Shown here in pieces: positions 44,029-52,594 of a stretch of 64,000 nucleotides of DNA. The notes under the pieces are model-generated. The model saw nothing but the letters and a program-made list of their open reading frames with translations. It searched no databases and was not told the DNA's origin. Made by a program: the position numbers and the translations under genes. This DNA is from an uncultured delta proteobacterium (GTDB lineage Bacteria; Myxococcota_A; Polyangia; Polyangiales; Polyangiaceae), in the NCBI GenBank assembly GCA_903892415.1, contig CAITIQ010000173.1:35988-99987 (forward strand), in the 5' to 3' direction. The first letter of the stretch is position 1. Each line of letters begins with the position of its first letter.

Positions 44029-44248
44029 GTGTGCCTATCCATCAGGTGCTCTCCACCGCCCGATAACAGTTAACTGATTTTCCGTCTTCCGTTGCCCTCG
44101 TCCGCCAATTCTCATGGATCTTGCGCGCAACGCCTCGTCGCCTCTCGAGAAAAGTAGAAATCGGCGTGACCGATCGTAGGCGCCGTCCGACTCAGCTCTC
44201 TGAAAGGAAAGGACGCCAGCTCTTATCGCCGGCGTCCGCTCGAAAGTC

Positions 44249-44710
44249 ATGCTGCGTGCTTTCCTCGTCTGCGGTCTTTTCAGTGTCATCGGTTGCGCGC
44301 GCGAAGAGGTGATCGCCGTTGAGTTCATCCCGCTACCCAATCCGCAGCCCGTGGTGCTGGTGGGGGACGCGAGCCCAGCGGAGAACGATCCGAGCGCTGC
44401 GCTCACCGTAGCGACCTCCGAAACGTCGGACTCGGCGTCGAGCGTCGTTCCTGTCGAGCCCGAGCGGGCTACCACGGCCAGTCCGATCGCTTCTTCGAAG
44501 CCTGCGACGAGCGCACCGCCGCATCTTCCGGTCGCGAGCAAACGCTGCGAGTCCCCCCCGCCGCCCTGTGCGGGTGCGATTGGCTTTTGCCCGAGCTGGG
44601 ACTGCGTGGACGGCAAGTGGGTAGCCAAGCCGCTACCGCGCCGAGTTCCGTGCGCTGGGACGGTCGAGGCGTGCAGCGGCGTGAAGTCGAAGCCAGGCGA
44701 TTCGCTCTAG
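44249..44710 (+). CDS. Small Cys-containing lipoprotein
   Basis: The 153-residue protein has the signal LRAFLVCGLFSVIGC, a long Ser/Ala/Pro/Val-rich disordered linker (residues ~30-100), and a ~45-residue C-terminal domain with six cysteines (RCESPPPPCAGAIGFCPSWDC, then VPCAGTVEAC). The linker likely spans the peptidoglycan. Function is unknown. Confidence 0.7.
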   Translation: MLRAFLVCGLFSVIGCAREEVIAVEFIPLPNPQPVVLVGDASPAENDPSAALTVATSETSDSASSVVPVEPERATTASPIASSKPATSAPPHLPVASKRCESPPPPCAGAIGFCPSWDCVDGKWVAKPLPRRVPCAGTVEACSGVKSKPGDSL

Positions 44711-44732
44711 GATCACGAGACCGCCAAAGCGT

Positions 44733-45392
44733 TCATTCCTCAGCAGGCGCGCCGAACTTCCTGCGGAGTACGGCGATCGCTGCGCGCACGAGCTTCTTCG
44801 AGGCGTCTGCACCGAGCTCGGCATCCATCTCTTCGAACGAGGCGCCATCGAGCCATTGCGAAAGAGCCAACATTTGTTCGGGAGCCAGCGCGGTCTCGGC
44901 GTAGGTCAGGAGCTGCCGGGCTGTTTGCGCAGCGGTGAAGGCTGGCCGATTCGAACCGTAGAGGTCTTCGCTGATCGGCGCGGAGGCGAACTCGTTGAGC
45001 AGGCGCTTGATGCTGGGCATTGCGTCTTCCCCAGACGGAGCCTGTTTGCGTCGGCCGAGCGCAGCGCGGACGTAGTCGTTCACGGTGTAGCTCGTGACGA
45101 TGCGGATCCAATCGCTGAAGGTCTTGCCGGGGTTCTGCTCTTTCCAACGAGGAAATTGGGTGATCGCCCGACCGCCGTCGGTGCCGAGTTTGTCGACGAG
45201 GTTCGTGAGCACGTTGTGCACGTGGTCCTCCGACTTCGCCATGTTGCCCATCGCACGGCTGGAGCGGACCAACGCTTGAAAGTGGGGCCACAGGTGGAGC
45301 GTGAGATCTTTCCAAACCTCTTCATCGCCTTCGCAGGCGCGCAGGATGAGTCGCTCGCAGAGTTCATCGTCGATTCGCTGGCTGGGCGTCAT
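44733..45392 (-). CDS. ECF-like RNA polymerase sigma factor
   Basis: The 219-residue protein has sigma region 2-like helices (LILRACEGDEEVWKDLTLHLWPHFQALV, split by the core) and a region resembling the -10 recognition helix (DWIRIVTSYTVNDYVRAALG). At the end is a possible region 4 helix-turn-helix (ALSQWLDGASFEEMDAELG, KKLVRAAIAVLRRKFG). The spacing fits ECF sigma factors, but the DNA-binding motif is weak, so the call is not certain. It overlaps the kinase gene upstream by 4 bp, which makes it part of a kinase/sigma pair, an arrangement known from myxobacteria and Planctomycetes in which phosphorylation controls the sigma factor. Confidence 0.7.
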   Translation of the reverse strand: MTPSQRIDDELCERLILRACEGDEEVWKDLTLHLWPHFQALVRSSRAMGNMAKSEDHVHNVLTNLVDKLGTDGGRAITQFPRWKEQNPGKTFSDWIRIVTSYTVNDYVRAALGRRKQAPSGEDAMPSIKRLLNEFASAPISEDLYGSNRPAFTAAQTARQLLTYAETALAPEQMLALSQWLDGASFEEMDAELGADASKKLVRAAIAVLRRKFGAPAEE

Positions 45393-46324
45393 CCTCGCGG
45401 AACCTTTCGTGTGCTGGCCGCTAGGCTCTCTGGGAACAGGTCGAGCAGCTCGCTGGCCGCCTCGACGATCGAAGCATGCCGCGAGAGCGGATCGAAGGCT
45501 GTCGCCCGCGCGAACCAGACGTCGAACGCTTCAGGCAGGAGCACGCCGCGCGCGATCGAACGGGCGCTGGGCGGCTCGGAAGGCCCCAGCGCCATCAACA
45601 TCAGCATGCCGTACAGGCTGCTCGACTTGCGGCGCTCATTCTCCCAATACGGTTCACCGACCAAGAGGTCGTAGGCAACGTGCGCGAGCGAGTAGACGTC
45701 CGCGGCGTAGCCGATGGTGCCGTCTCCACGGATTTGCTCGGGTGACATGTAGATCGGCGTACCGATAGCCTGCGTCGTTTTGGCCGAAGCGAGGCTCTCG
45801 GCCATGTACTTCGCCACGCCGAAATCGAGCACCTTCACGCACGGAGAGCCGTCGTCGCGCCGAATCAGGAACAGGTTCTCCGGCTTCAGATCGCGATGCA
45901 CGATGCCGTCCGCGTGGGCCAGATCCAGCCCGACCGACGCCTGATGCAGATAAAGCGCAACGTCGGCGGGCCGGAGCCTGCCGCCACAACGCTGGAGCTC
46001 GGCGCGCAGGTCCACGCCTTGCAGCAGCTCCATCACGATGAAGAGGACGCCCAGCGCACTGTCCGCTCCACCGTCCATCACCTTCACGATGTGATCGCTC
46101 TCGAGTGAGGCCGTGACGGTCATCTCCTGGGAGAAGCGCGCTTGCATCGCCTTCGACTCGGCGTACTCGAGCAACATCACTTTGAGGGCGGCTCGCTTGG
46201 TGGTTCGCGTGTGGCGGACCGCATAGAGCAGGCTCATCCCACCGCCGCCTAGCTTGGCTTCAACGCGCCAACGATCCCCCACGATCGTCCCGGCGGGGAT
46301 CTCCCTCGCAGCTTCCGCGACCAT
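45389..46324 (-). CDS. Soluble Ser/Thr kinase paired with the sigma factor
   Basis: A 311-residue kinase with no membrane helix and no extra domain. Glycine loop GGGGMS (residues ~25-30), VLK-type lysine in ALKVMLL, catalytic loop HRDLKPENL, DFGVAK, and GTPIYMSPEQI. All catalytic residues are in place. Its start follows the divergent OmpA-like gene region, and the 4-bp overlap with the sigma gene (ATGA) shows they are one operon. It probably phosphorylates the co-encoded sigma factor or a partner; this is inference from linkage. Confidence 0.9.
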   Translation of the reverse strand: MVAEAAREIPAGTIVGDRWRVEAKLGGGGMSLLYAVRHTRTTKRAALKVMLLEYAESKAMQARFSQEMTVTASLESDHIVKVMDGGADSALGVLFIVMELLQGVDLRAELQRCGGRLRPADVALYLHQASVGLDLAHADGIVHRDLKPENLFLIRRDDGSPCVKVLDFGVAKYMAESLASAKTTQAIGTPIYMSPEQIRGDGTIGYAADVYSLAHVAYDLLVGEPYWENERRKSSSLYGMLMLMALGPSEPPSARSIARGVLLPEAFDVWFARATAFDPLSRHASIVEAASELLDLFPESLAASTRKVPRG

Positions 46325-46506
46325 CGCGAGACGCTACGCCACCCCGGGCATCCTGGGTCGGACAAAAATCGTAAGGCCCGCGTGACGAGTCGGACCGCGC
46401 AGCCGACTTGGTTCTTCAGCATGAAGAACCACACACAGACGGCTGCCCGAATTCCACCGAAGGTGGCGATTGTGGGACAACTCCCGAGGCGATACACAAG
46501 GCCAAC

Positions 46507-47529
46507 ATGAACTCCACCACGTTGAACCGCGGACGCGGCCTCGCAGGCCTCTTCGCGCTGGGGCTCCTCCTCGCGTGTGACCAGCGCGCACCGATCCCTC
46601 GCTACGGTGAGAGTGACCGAGGCGGGGATCGCGATGAGGACGGCGCCCCCGACCTCGACGACGCCTGCCCCGACGATCCGGAAGACGGCCTCGCACCCAA
46701 GGCCAATGACGGCTGCCCCGATACCGACACCGATGAAGACGGGATCTCCCTCGCCAGTGACCGATGTCCCGATGCGAAGGAAGACGGAGAGGCTCCTGCG
46801 CCGGAGGACGGCTGCCCCGAAAAGGACAGCGACGGCGACGGCGTCGCTGACGGCAAGGACCAATGCGCGGAACAAGCGGAAGACAACATCGCGCCTCAAA
46901 AGAGCGATGGCTGTCCGGCGCTCGATACCGACAAGGACGGCATCGCCGACGAGCGGGATCGCTGCCCGGCCGATGCCGAGGTGCTCAACGGCTATCGCGA
47001 CGGGGACGGCTGCGCAGACCAAGCCCCAGCCGGAGACGTCGCTTACGACGAGGAATCGCACGAGATCTGGATCGCTGAAGGAAAGAAGCTCAGCTTCGAG
47101 CCCAACGCGGCTGAGCTCTCTCCGGCGAGCGCCGCCTTCACGGTGGAGATCGCCAAAGTGCTAACGGCCCACCCGGAGATCAACCGGGTCGAGCTCGAGG
47201 TCCACTCGACCAGCGCCGGCGAGGAGAAGCAGAACGTGGATTTGACGCAGCGCCGCAGCGCCAAGCTCAAGGCCGCGCTGGTGAAGAACGGCGTGATGGA
47301 GGGCCGCCTGGTAGCGATCGGCTACGGCGAGTATTGCGCCGCGATCGACAGCAAAGGGGACGCGCGAATCGATGCGCAGAATGAGCGCGTCATTCTGAAG
47401 ACCGTGCTGGTCAAGAACGTCTGGCAGCCCGTCGTCCGCGGCTGTTGGCAGGCCAAGGCCAAGGGAATCGACCCGACGCAACGTGGAATCAAGAAGGCAC
47501 CCATCGTCGTGCCGAGTCCGGGAGTCTGA
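46507..47529 (+). CDS. Lipoprotein with TSP3 repeats and OmpA-like domain
   Basis: ATG 46507 gives the signal LFALGLLLAC. The next ~150 residues are thrombospondin type 3 repeats with calcium-binding Asp/Asn patterns (DRDEDGAPDLDDACPDDP, DTDTDEDGISLASDRCP, DSDGDGVADGKDQC). The last ~120 residues form an OmpA-like peptidoglycan-binding domain (ELSPASAAFTVEIAKVL, LTQRRSAKLKAALVKNG, RLVAIGYGEYC). Layout and lipobox are those of outer-membrane to peptidoglycan anchors. The next gene starts 1 bp after the stop, so they are an operon. Confidence 0.88.
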   Translation: MNSTTLNRGRGLAGLFALGLLLACDQRAPIPRYGESDRGGDRDEDGAPDLDDACPDDPEDGLAPKANDGCPDTDTDEDGISLASDRCPDAKEDGEAPAPEDGCPEKDSDGDGVADGKDQCAEQAEDNIAPQKSDGCPALDTDKDGIADERDRCPADAEVLNGYRDGDGCADQAPAGDVAYDEESHEIWIAEGKKLSFEPNAAELSPASAAFTVEIAKVLTAHPEINRVELEVHSTSAGEEKQNVDLTQRRSAKLKAALVKNGVMEGRLVAIGYGEYCAAIDSKGDARIDAQNERVILKTVLVKNVWQPVVRGCWQAKAKGIDPTQRGIKKAPIVVPSPGV

Positions 47530-47530
47530 G

Positions 47531-48667
47531 ATGAAGTCGCTTGCAAAGTCAGTCGTCGGGACAACGTTGGTACTGCTCACCATGGCCGCCTGCGGGCCAT
47601 CGTCGGCGGAGCTGGATCCCAAGTCGGTCGTGGATCTGAAGGTGCGCCCTGCCTCGGGCCAGCTGCTCTTTTGCCCGGGCGATCCCTTCCTCGTGGAGGT
47701 CGTGGCGAAGATGAACGACGGCTCCACCTGCAGCTCGAACGACGCTACGCGCACGTGCCTCGGCCAGACCAACACGCTCATCGATCGGGATCAGATCGAT
47801 CTCGGCCTCACCTCCGGCTCGTTCGATCCTTCCAAAGAGCTCGTCGTCATCCCCGAGGCCGATCCCTTCAAGACCGCCCAAGACGGCATGGAACTGCGCG
47901 CATCCATCCTCGGCGTCGGGCCGAGCGCTGGGACTCGTTCGGTGGTGGGCACAGCGTCGCTCAAGCCCGTCTACGACTGCCGGCTGCAAGCGTCCTTCGG
48001 CGGCGGAGTCGCCACCGGGCCCGTCGCTGCGGCGGGCCCCGAGCTCACCCTTGCGGCGACCAGCCTTTCTACGCCCTTCTACCCCGACGCCATGTTGGTG
48101 CGACTCGAGGGGCCAGGCGGAAGCTCGTACTGGATCTCGCCCTCCTCCGACCGGGTGCTGGAGTTCATCGCCGCAGGGCAAAGCGGGCAGGCCGGGGCTC
48201 CCGGCGCAGCGGGCGCGGCTGGCCCTGCCGGCACCGACAACTCCGCCGTGGGCGCGTGCATCCCCGGCGGGGACGGTGGGCCCGGGACCGACGGCGCTGC
48301 AGGCAGCAACGGAGGGGATGGGGGCGTCGGCGGTACCTTTCGCGTCCGTCTCGATGAGAGCGTCGCCGACAAGCTGCTGGCCCGCTTGAAGCTGCTTAAC
48401 CCTGGCGGTGCAGCTGGTTCGGCCGGTGCAGGAGGCGCTGCAGGCCCGGGTGGGCCAGGCGGCGCTGGCGGACCGGCCAACGAGCTCTGCCCGAACACGG
48501 CTGGCAAACCCGGTAAGCCCGGTAACAAAGGTGCCGATGGATTAGCAGGTAAACCTGGCGCCGCGGGCCCGGCCCCGCTGATTGAGCGGCTACCGCGCGC
48601 GTCACTGTTCGCGAGCGAACTCAAGCTGATCGAGTCGATCGAGAGCGCAAAGGCTGCTGGTAAATAG
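47531..48667 (+). CDS. Lipoprotein with collagen-like Gly-x-y segments
   Basis: From ATG 47531 the 378-residue protein has the signal VLLTMAAC. A beta-rich N-terminal domain follows (LKVRPASGQLLFCPGDPF, then STPFYPDAML). Two collagen-like stretches follow: GQSGQAGAPGAAGAAGPAG around residues 215-235 and GKPGKPGNKGADGLAGKPG around 330-350. They are separated by a short helical domain (ADKLLARLKLL). Gly-x-Pro triplets that regular favour trimeric coiled rods. It is co-transcribed with the OmpA-like lipoprotein, so a surface fibre attached to the wall is plausible. Function is inference. Confidence 0.75.
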   Translation: MKSLAKSVVGTTLVLLTMAACGPSSAELDPKSVVDLKVRPASGQLLFCPGDPFLVEVVAKMNDGSTCSSNDATRTCLGQTNTLIDRDQIDLGLTSGSFDPSKELVVIPEADPFKTAQDGMELRASILGVGPSAGTRSVVGTASLKPVYDCRLQASFGGGVATGPVAAAGPELTLAATSLSTPFYPDAMLVRLEGPGGSSYWISPSSDRVLEFIAAGQSGQAGAPGAAGAAGPAGTDNSAVGACIPGGDGGPGTDGAAGSNGGDGGVGGTFRVRLDESVADKLLARLKLLNPGGAAGSAGAGGAAGPGGPGGAGGPANELCPNTAGKPGKPGNKGADGLAGKPGAAGPAPLIERLPRASLFASELKLIESIESAKAAGK

Positions 48668-48714
48668 CTATCTTATTACTAAGTATATTTGCGCGCTTGT
48701 CGGAATTGCCGCCG

Positions 48715-50613
48715 CTACTGCTTTTGCAGCACGCTCTCCGCTCCCTGCTGCACCGCGGTGGCGGAGAGGTTCTGACAGCGGCTTAGCCGTCCTCCCGTAA
48801 GTACGAGCTGACTCTCAGGCGGCGTGAAACTTGCGACTCGGAGGCGAAGCTTACCGTCCCCGAGGCGCTCTGCGGTCAGCGGCTGCCCGCCTACCTCTTT
48901 TGCGATCAACAGGCACGACGCAGGCGATACACCGTTTTCGAAGGCCGGCTGCTTCATCGCTGGGCGCAGGTGGTCGCGCACGATGAACCGCTTGCCCTCC
49001 GGATCCACCGGCTCGAGCACGAAGCGAACCTCGGAGGCCGCATAGCCTTGCGAAGCGAACTGCGCCTTTTCGCTGATTCGAAACTCGATGCGGCCTTCGA
49101 CCAGGACGGCGTCGTAGAGCTTGCCCGACTCACTCTTCCAGCGCCCTTCGAGCGCGGCCACAGCGCTATTGGACTTGGCGGAGCTGGAGGTCGCAGGTGC
49201 GCTCGTCGCGGAGGAAGACGCAGCTGCGCTCGACGATGCGGGCTTGGTCGCGGACTCGGAGCTCGCAGTCGCTGAGCTCGCAGCGCTCTTCGACTCGGAG
49301 AGCTTCATCAAGCCGAAGGCGCCCGCCGCCACGAGCGCAGCCGCGCCCAGTCCGAGCGGCACGAGGTTGGACTTTGGCGTCACCGTCGCGGCTGTCTTGG
49401 AGTACCGAAGAGGCGGCTGAATATCGGCCTCGGAGGGCTCGCTCGTCGCGGCGCCGGAGAGCTTGGTCGGACCCACCCACGGGCGCGCAGGGCCGGGCTC
49501 CACCGGCGGCGGGGCCGGTGCCGCGGCTGGAGCGACAAGATCGATCTTCGGCGGCGTGCGCTCGGTCGGCGTGACGGCAGGCGTTGGCGTCTTGTCGGTT
49601 GGCGCAACAGCAGTAAGGACCCCAACCGGGACCGCGGGCACTGTCAGCGCAACCCCGCCCGCCGGCCGACGTTCTATGGGCCGATCTTGCGCTGGAGCAG
49701 CGGCCTCACCGCGTTGCACCGGCCGCATCAGCTCCTTCGTCAGGAACGGCACGATCGCTGGCAACGACGAGAGCGCCTCTGCCATCTCCTTGGCGCTGGC
49801 ATACCGCTCTGACGGCTCCATCTTCAGCGCCCGCTCGACGACGGTTGCGACCTCCTCGGGGACCCACGGGGCGCGCGAGCGAATTGGCGGTGGGGGCTCG
49901 GTGCAAAGCGCGATGATCAGCTCACCGAGCGCCTCGGTGTTGTTGATCGGCGTCGAGCCCACGAGCGCCTGGTACAACACGACGCCGAGCGACCAAATGT
50001 CCGCGGAGACGCCTAGCTCCTTCGACCCGCGCGCTTGTTCGGGCGACATGTAGAGCGGTGAGCCCACGAGCATCCCGGTGCGCGTGAGCTTCGGGTTGCC
50101 CGGCGACTCTGCGTTGCCCAGCAGTTTGGCGATGCCGAAGTCGAGTAACTTCACCCGCAGCTGTCCTCGATCCCGCTCGGAGAGGAAGAGGTTCGCCGGC
50201 TTGATGTCGCGATGGATCACGCCTTGGGCGTGCGCCTTCTCGAGGCCGAGGCAAGCCTCCTTCCCGATGCGGAGGACGACCTCATACGGCAGCGCTCCGA
50301 CCTCTTCCAGCGTCGCGTCGAGATCGCGGCCCTCGAGGAACTCCATCACCAGGAACGGCACGTTGAGCTCCTGGTCGTGATCCACATCCAAGATTTGGGC
50401 GACGTGCTCCGAGTCGATCGCGCCGGCAGCGCGAGCTTCACGTTCGAAGCGCGCCGCGACGTCAGGCTTGTGCGCGAGCTCCCTCGAGATCACCTTCAGC
50501 GCAACGCGGCGACCGGTCGTCGTGTGGCGGGCCTCGTACACGGCGCCCATGCCACCCTCACCTAAGAGCTTGGCAATCGCATACCGTCCGCCGACCACGG
50601 TTCCTTCGAGCAC
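48715..50613 (-). CDS. Transmembrane Ser/Thr kinase with C-terminal sensor domain
   Basis: The likely start is a GTG at 50613 (VLEGTVVGGRYAIAKLL). The open frame extends 34 codons further upstream but without protein character. Motifs are complete: GEGGMG, lysine in ALKVIS, HRDIKPANL, DFGIAK and GSPLYMSPEQA. A Pro/Ala linker precedes one helix (LVPLGLGAAALVAAGAFGLM). The extracytoplasmic ~130 residues are a small beta barrel-like domain (ALEGRWKSESGKLYDAVLV, RFIVRDHLRPAM, LRLRVASFTPPESQ). This lipocalin-like sensor module is a good candidate for the input domain. Substrates are unknown. Confidence 0.9.
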   Translation of the reverse strand: MLEGTVVGGRYAIAKLLGEGGMGAVYEARHTTTGRRVALKVISRELAHKPDVAARFEREARAAGAIDSEHVAQILDVDHDQELNVPFLVMEFLEGRDLDATLEEVGALPYEVVLRIGKEACLGLEKAHAQGVIHRDIKPANLFLSERDRGQLRVKLLDFGIAKLLGNAESPGNPKLTRTGMLVGSPLYMSPEQARGSKELGVSADIWSLGVVLYQALVGSTPINNTEALGELIIALCTEPPPPIRSRAPWVPEEVATVVERALKMEPSERYASAKEMAEALSSLPAIVPFLTKELMRPVQRGEAAAPAQDRPIERRPAGGVALTVPAVPVGVLTAVAPTDKTPTPAVTPTERTPPKIDLVAPAAAPAPPPVEPGPARPWVGPTKLSGAATSEPSEADIQPPLRYSKTAATVTPKSNLVPLGLGAAALVAAGAFGLMKLSESKSAASSATASSESATKPASSSAAASSSATSAPATSSSAKSNSAVAALEGRWKSESGKLYDAVLVEGRIEFRISEKAQFASQGYAASEVRFVLEPVDPEGKRFIVRDHLRPAMKQPAFENGVSPASCLLIAKEVGGQPLTAERLGDGKLRLRVASFTPPESQLVLTGGRLSRCQNLSATAVQQGAESVLQKQ

Positions 50614-50689
50614 GCGGCGAGGATAGTGGAACGAGCGCCACCTAGGCGAACAAGCTTGGAGCGTCTGGCGAACGCGAGTCCTGCGCGGT

Positions 50690-51226
50690 TCAGGGCTTCG
50701 CTGTACGTGCTGCAAGCCAGCTAGGAGACTCGACGACCGTGCGGATCGACGTGCTGCCTCGTCGCACCTGAGCGTCGCATCGCCCCGCCCGCATCACGTC
50801 TACGGTTGCATCGACGATGTGTTCCGGATCCGACATGGCGTGGCCGTTCAGCGATGTGATCACGTCCCCCTCCTTCAGGCCGAGCGCTGCGAGCGCGTCA
50901 TCGGGACTCAGCTTTCCGACGGTTAGCCCCTCTGGCGTCATGGTTCCTCGCATGCCTCCGCCCGTTTGACGGTTGAGGCTCGTCAGGATCGTCTGGAACG
51001 TGGCTGCATCGACGACCTGCGGTAGCTGCGCGGTCATTGACGAGTTGGCCGAGCCCTCCGCCGAGGCGCTTGGAAGCATAGGCGCAGCCTCTGTCGTGAC
51101 CGTCGAGCCCCGTGCCTCCTGGTTGGAGACGACGGCTTGGTTGCAGGCCACGAGCCCCAGCGAGGCAATCATGGACAGGAACTCAAGTAGTTGTATATGC
51201 GGACTTGTGGGCCTCATCTTCGGCAT
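50690..51226 (-). CDS. PDZ-domain lipoprotein
   Basis: The ATG at 51226 (MPKMRPTSPHIQLLE) gives a signal with lipobox LVAC. The frame also opens at a TTG at 51295 without a better signal. After a Ser/Thr linker, residues ~100-178 form a PDZ-like fold: GLTVGKLSPDDALAALGLKEGDVITSLNGH, split here before SDPEHIVDAT, resembling the PDZ domain of type II secretion protein C. No protease or secretion genes are adjacent. It lies just upstream of the kinase start on the same strand (76 bp gap). Confidence 0.75.
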   Translation of the reverse strand: MPKMRPTSPHIQLLEFLSMIASLGLVACNQAVVSNQEARGSTVTTEAAPMLPSASAEGSANSSMTAQLPQVVDAATFQTILTSLNRQTGGGMRGTMTPEGLTVGKLSPDDALAALGLKEGDVITSLNGHAMSDPEHIVDATVDVMRAGRCDAQVRRGSTSIRTVVESPSWLAARTAKP

Positions 51227-51441
51227 CGTGGCACGGCCGAGAGAAGTTCCATGCAGTAGATTGGCAAAGCGCGCTGCGTAGACACCGTGCGCCAACGACT
51301 CACCCCGCGCGAGGTCAAGGTGGATCGTCCCTCTTGTTCATGGGGCGCGTCGTGGACCCGACGCGCCAATAGTCCGGCGGGGTGGAGTTGCGTGAAGGAG
51401 GCGTGGTGACGCCAGACGCGCCATTGACTACAGCCGCCGGG

Positions 51442-52569
51442 ATGAAGACTTGCGCTGCCGTCCTACTCGGACTCGCCTCGGCCTGCTCGCTGCTCGCCTG
51501 CAAGAACGCCCGGACGCCCGAAGGCGCCGGCTATGAGGTGAAGATCGATTTCCAAGCGAAGGGTTCGGCTGCGCCTCCTGTTCAAGCCGAGCAGGTGAAG
51601 ATCTTCGAAACGACGAAAGATGCTCCACCAGGGCTCTACTTCGGACGTGGGTTAACCGTGGCGGAGGGCTTCCCCTCTCCGGAGCAGCCTCACCGTTACC
51701 TCGGGAGCTTTCGGCTTCACGAGACGATCGACTTCAATCTGGACGTGTTCAAAGAGCCAGCGTTCGTGGCGAGACGGCATGCGCTGCTGAAGGAGGCCGC
51801 AGCCAAACACGGGGCGAACGCGGTGTTCTTCGTTGGCGATCAGCAGCCGGACCCAGGCGTCTACAATCTCACTTACTTGGCTGTGTCTCTCTCTTCGGCG
51901 CCACCAGTCTATCCGGAGGTGGACGCGGTGCTGGGCGCACTACATCTCGCCGTGGACGGCTTCAAAGAGGTGCATCGCTTCGTCTCGCCTGTCACCGAAC
52001 TGGGTGCGCGCAAGCCGGAACCGCTCTCCTTCAAGGCGGGCCACGAATACATGTTAGCGGTCGCGTTTCACCCTGGCGCCGTCGAGCTCGGCCTCGCCGA
52101 TCGGCATTCGCTCGGCTTCCTCGTGAAGGTGGACCGGGATGTCGTGCTGGAGAAGGAACGGCAAGGCAACTTCACCGGTCGCATCGACAAGCCGTATGAA
52201 AAGACCGCCGCCATCCCTGGCGTTGACGGAGTGTTCGCGCGCGGAGGTGCGGGGACGATGGGCGGCGACGGTCGCTCGGTGAAGATCGAGTTCGCCTCCA
52301 GGAAGGCCAGCGTGCGCTTCACCGTCCTCGATGGCAAGGGAGGTCCGGAGCCACGTTGGGAGCCGGGGGCAGGCAAGGCCGACTTCGTCGTTTACGAGCG
52401 GGCCGTCCCCAAAGACCAGCTCGTCGCCGAGGTTTGCGATTTCTGCCGCAACGCCGCGCTCTCTTGCAACAAGCGCAAGCCACTCGAGGCGTGCGAGGCG
52501 CTGCAAGCCTGCTTCAAGCAGATTGAGCAGCCGGCCACGCTGTGCGGCGCACGCTACAAGGACCTTTGA
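51442..52569 (+). CDS. Predicted lipoprotein, unknown function
   Basis: The ATG at 51442 (MKTCAAVLLGLASAC) gives a signal with either CSLLAC or LASAC as lipobox; an upstream ATG at 51382 adds 20 residues without signal character. The 375-residue mature region is mixed alpha/beta with a helical C-terminus containing a Cys cluster (VCDFCRNAALSCNKRK, EACEALQACFKQ, ATLCGARY), likely disulfide-linked. No family is recognised. Confidence 0.75.
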   Translation: MKTCAAVLLGLASACSLLACKNARTPEGAGYEVKIDFQAKGSAAPPVQAEQVKIFETTKDAPPGLYFGRGLTVAEGFPSPEQPHRYLGSFRLHETIDFNLDVFKEPAFVARRHALLKEAAAKHGANAVFFVGDQQPDPGVYNLTYLAVSLSSAPPVYPEVDAVLGALHLAVDGFKEVHRFVSPVTELGARKPEPLSFKAGHEYMLAVAFHPGAVELGLADRHSLGFLVKVDRDVVLEKERQGNFTGRIDKPYEKTAAIPGVDGVFARGGAGTMGGDGRSVKIEFASRKASVRFTVLDGKGGPEPRWEPGAGKADFVVYERAVPKDQLVAEVCDFCRNAALSCNKRKPLEACEALQACFKQIEQPATLCGARYKDL

Positions 52570-52594
52570 CGCTCGCGAGCGGGCCGCGCGGCCC

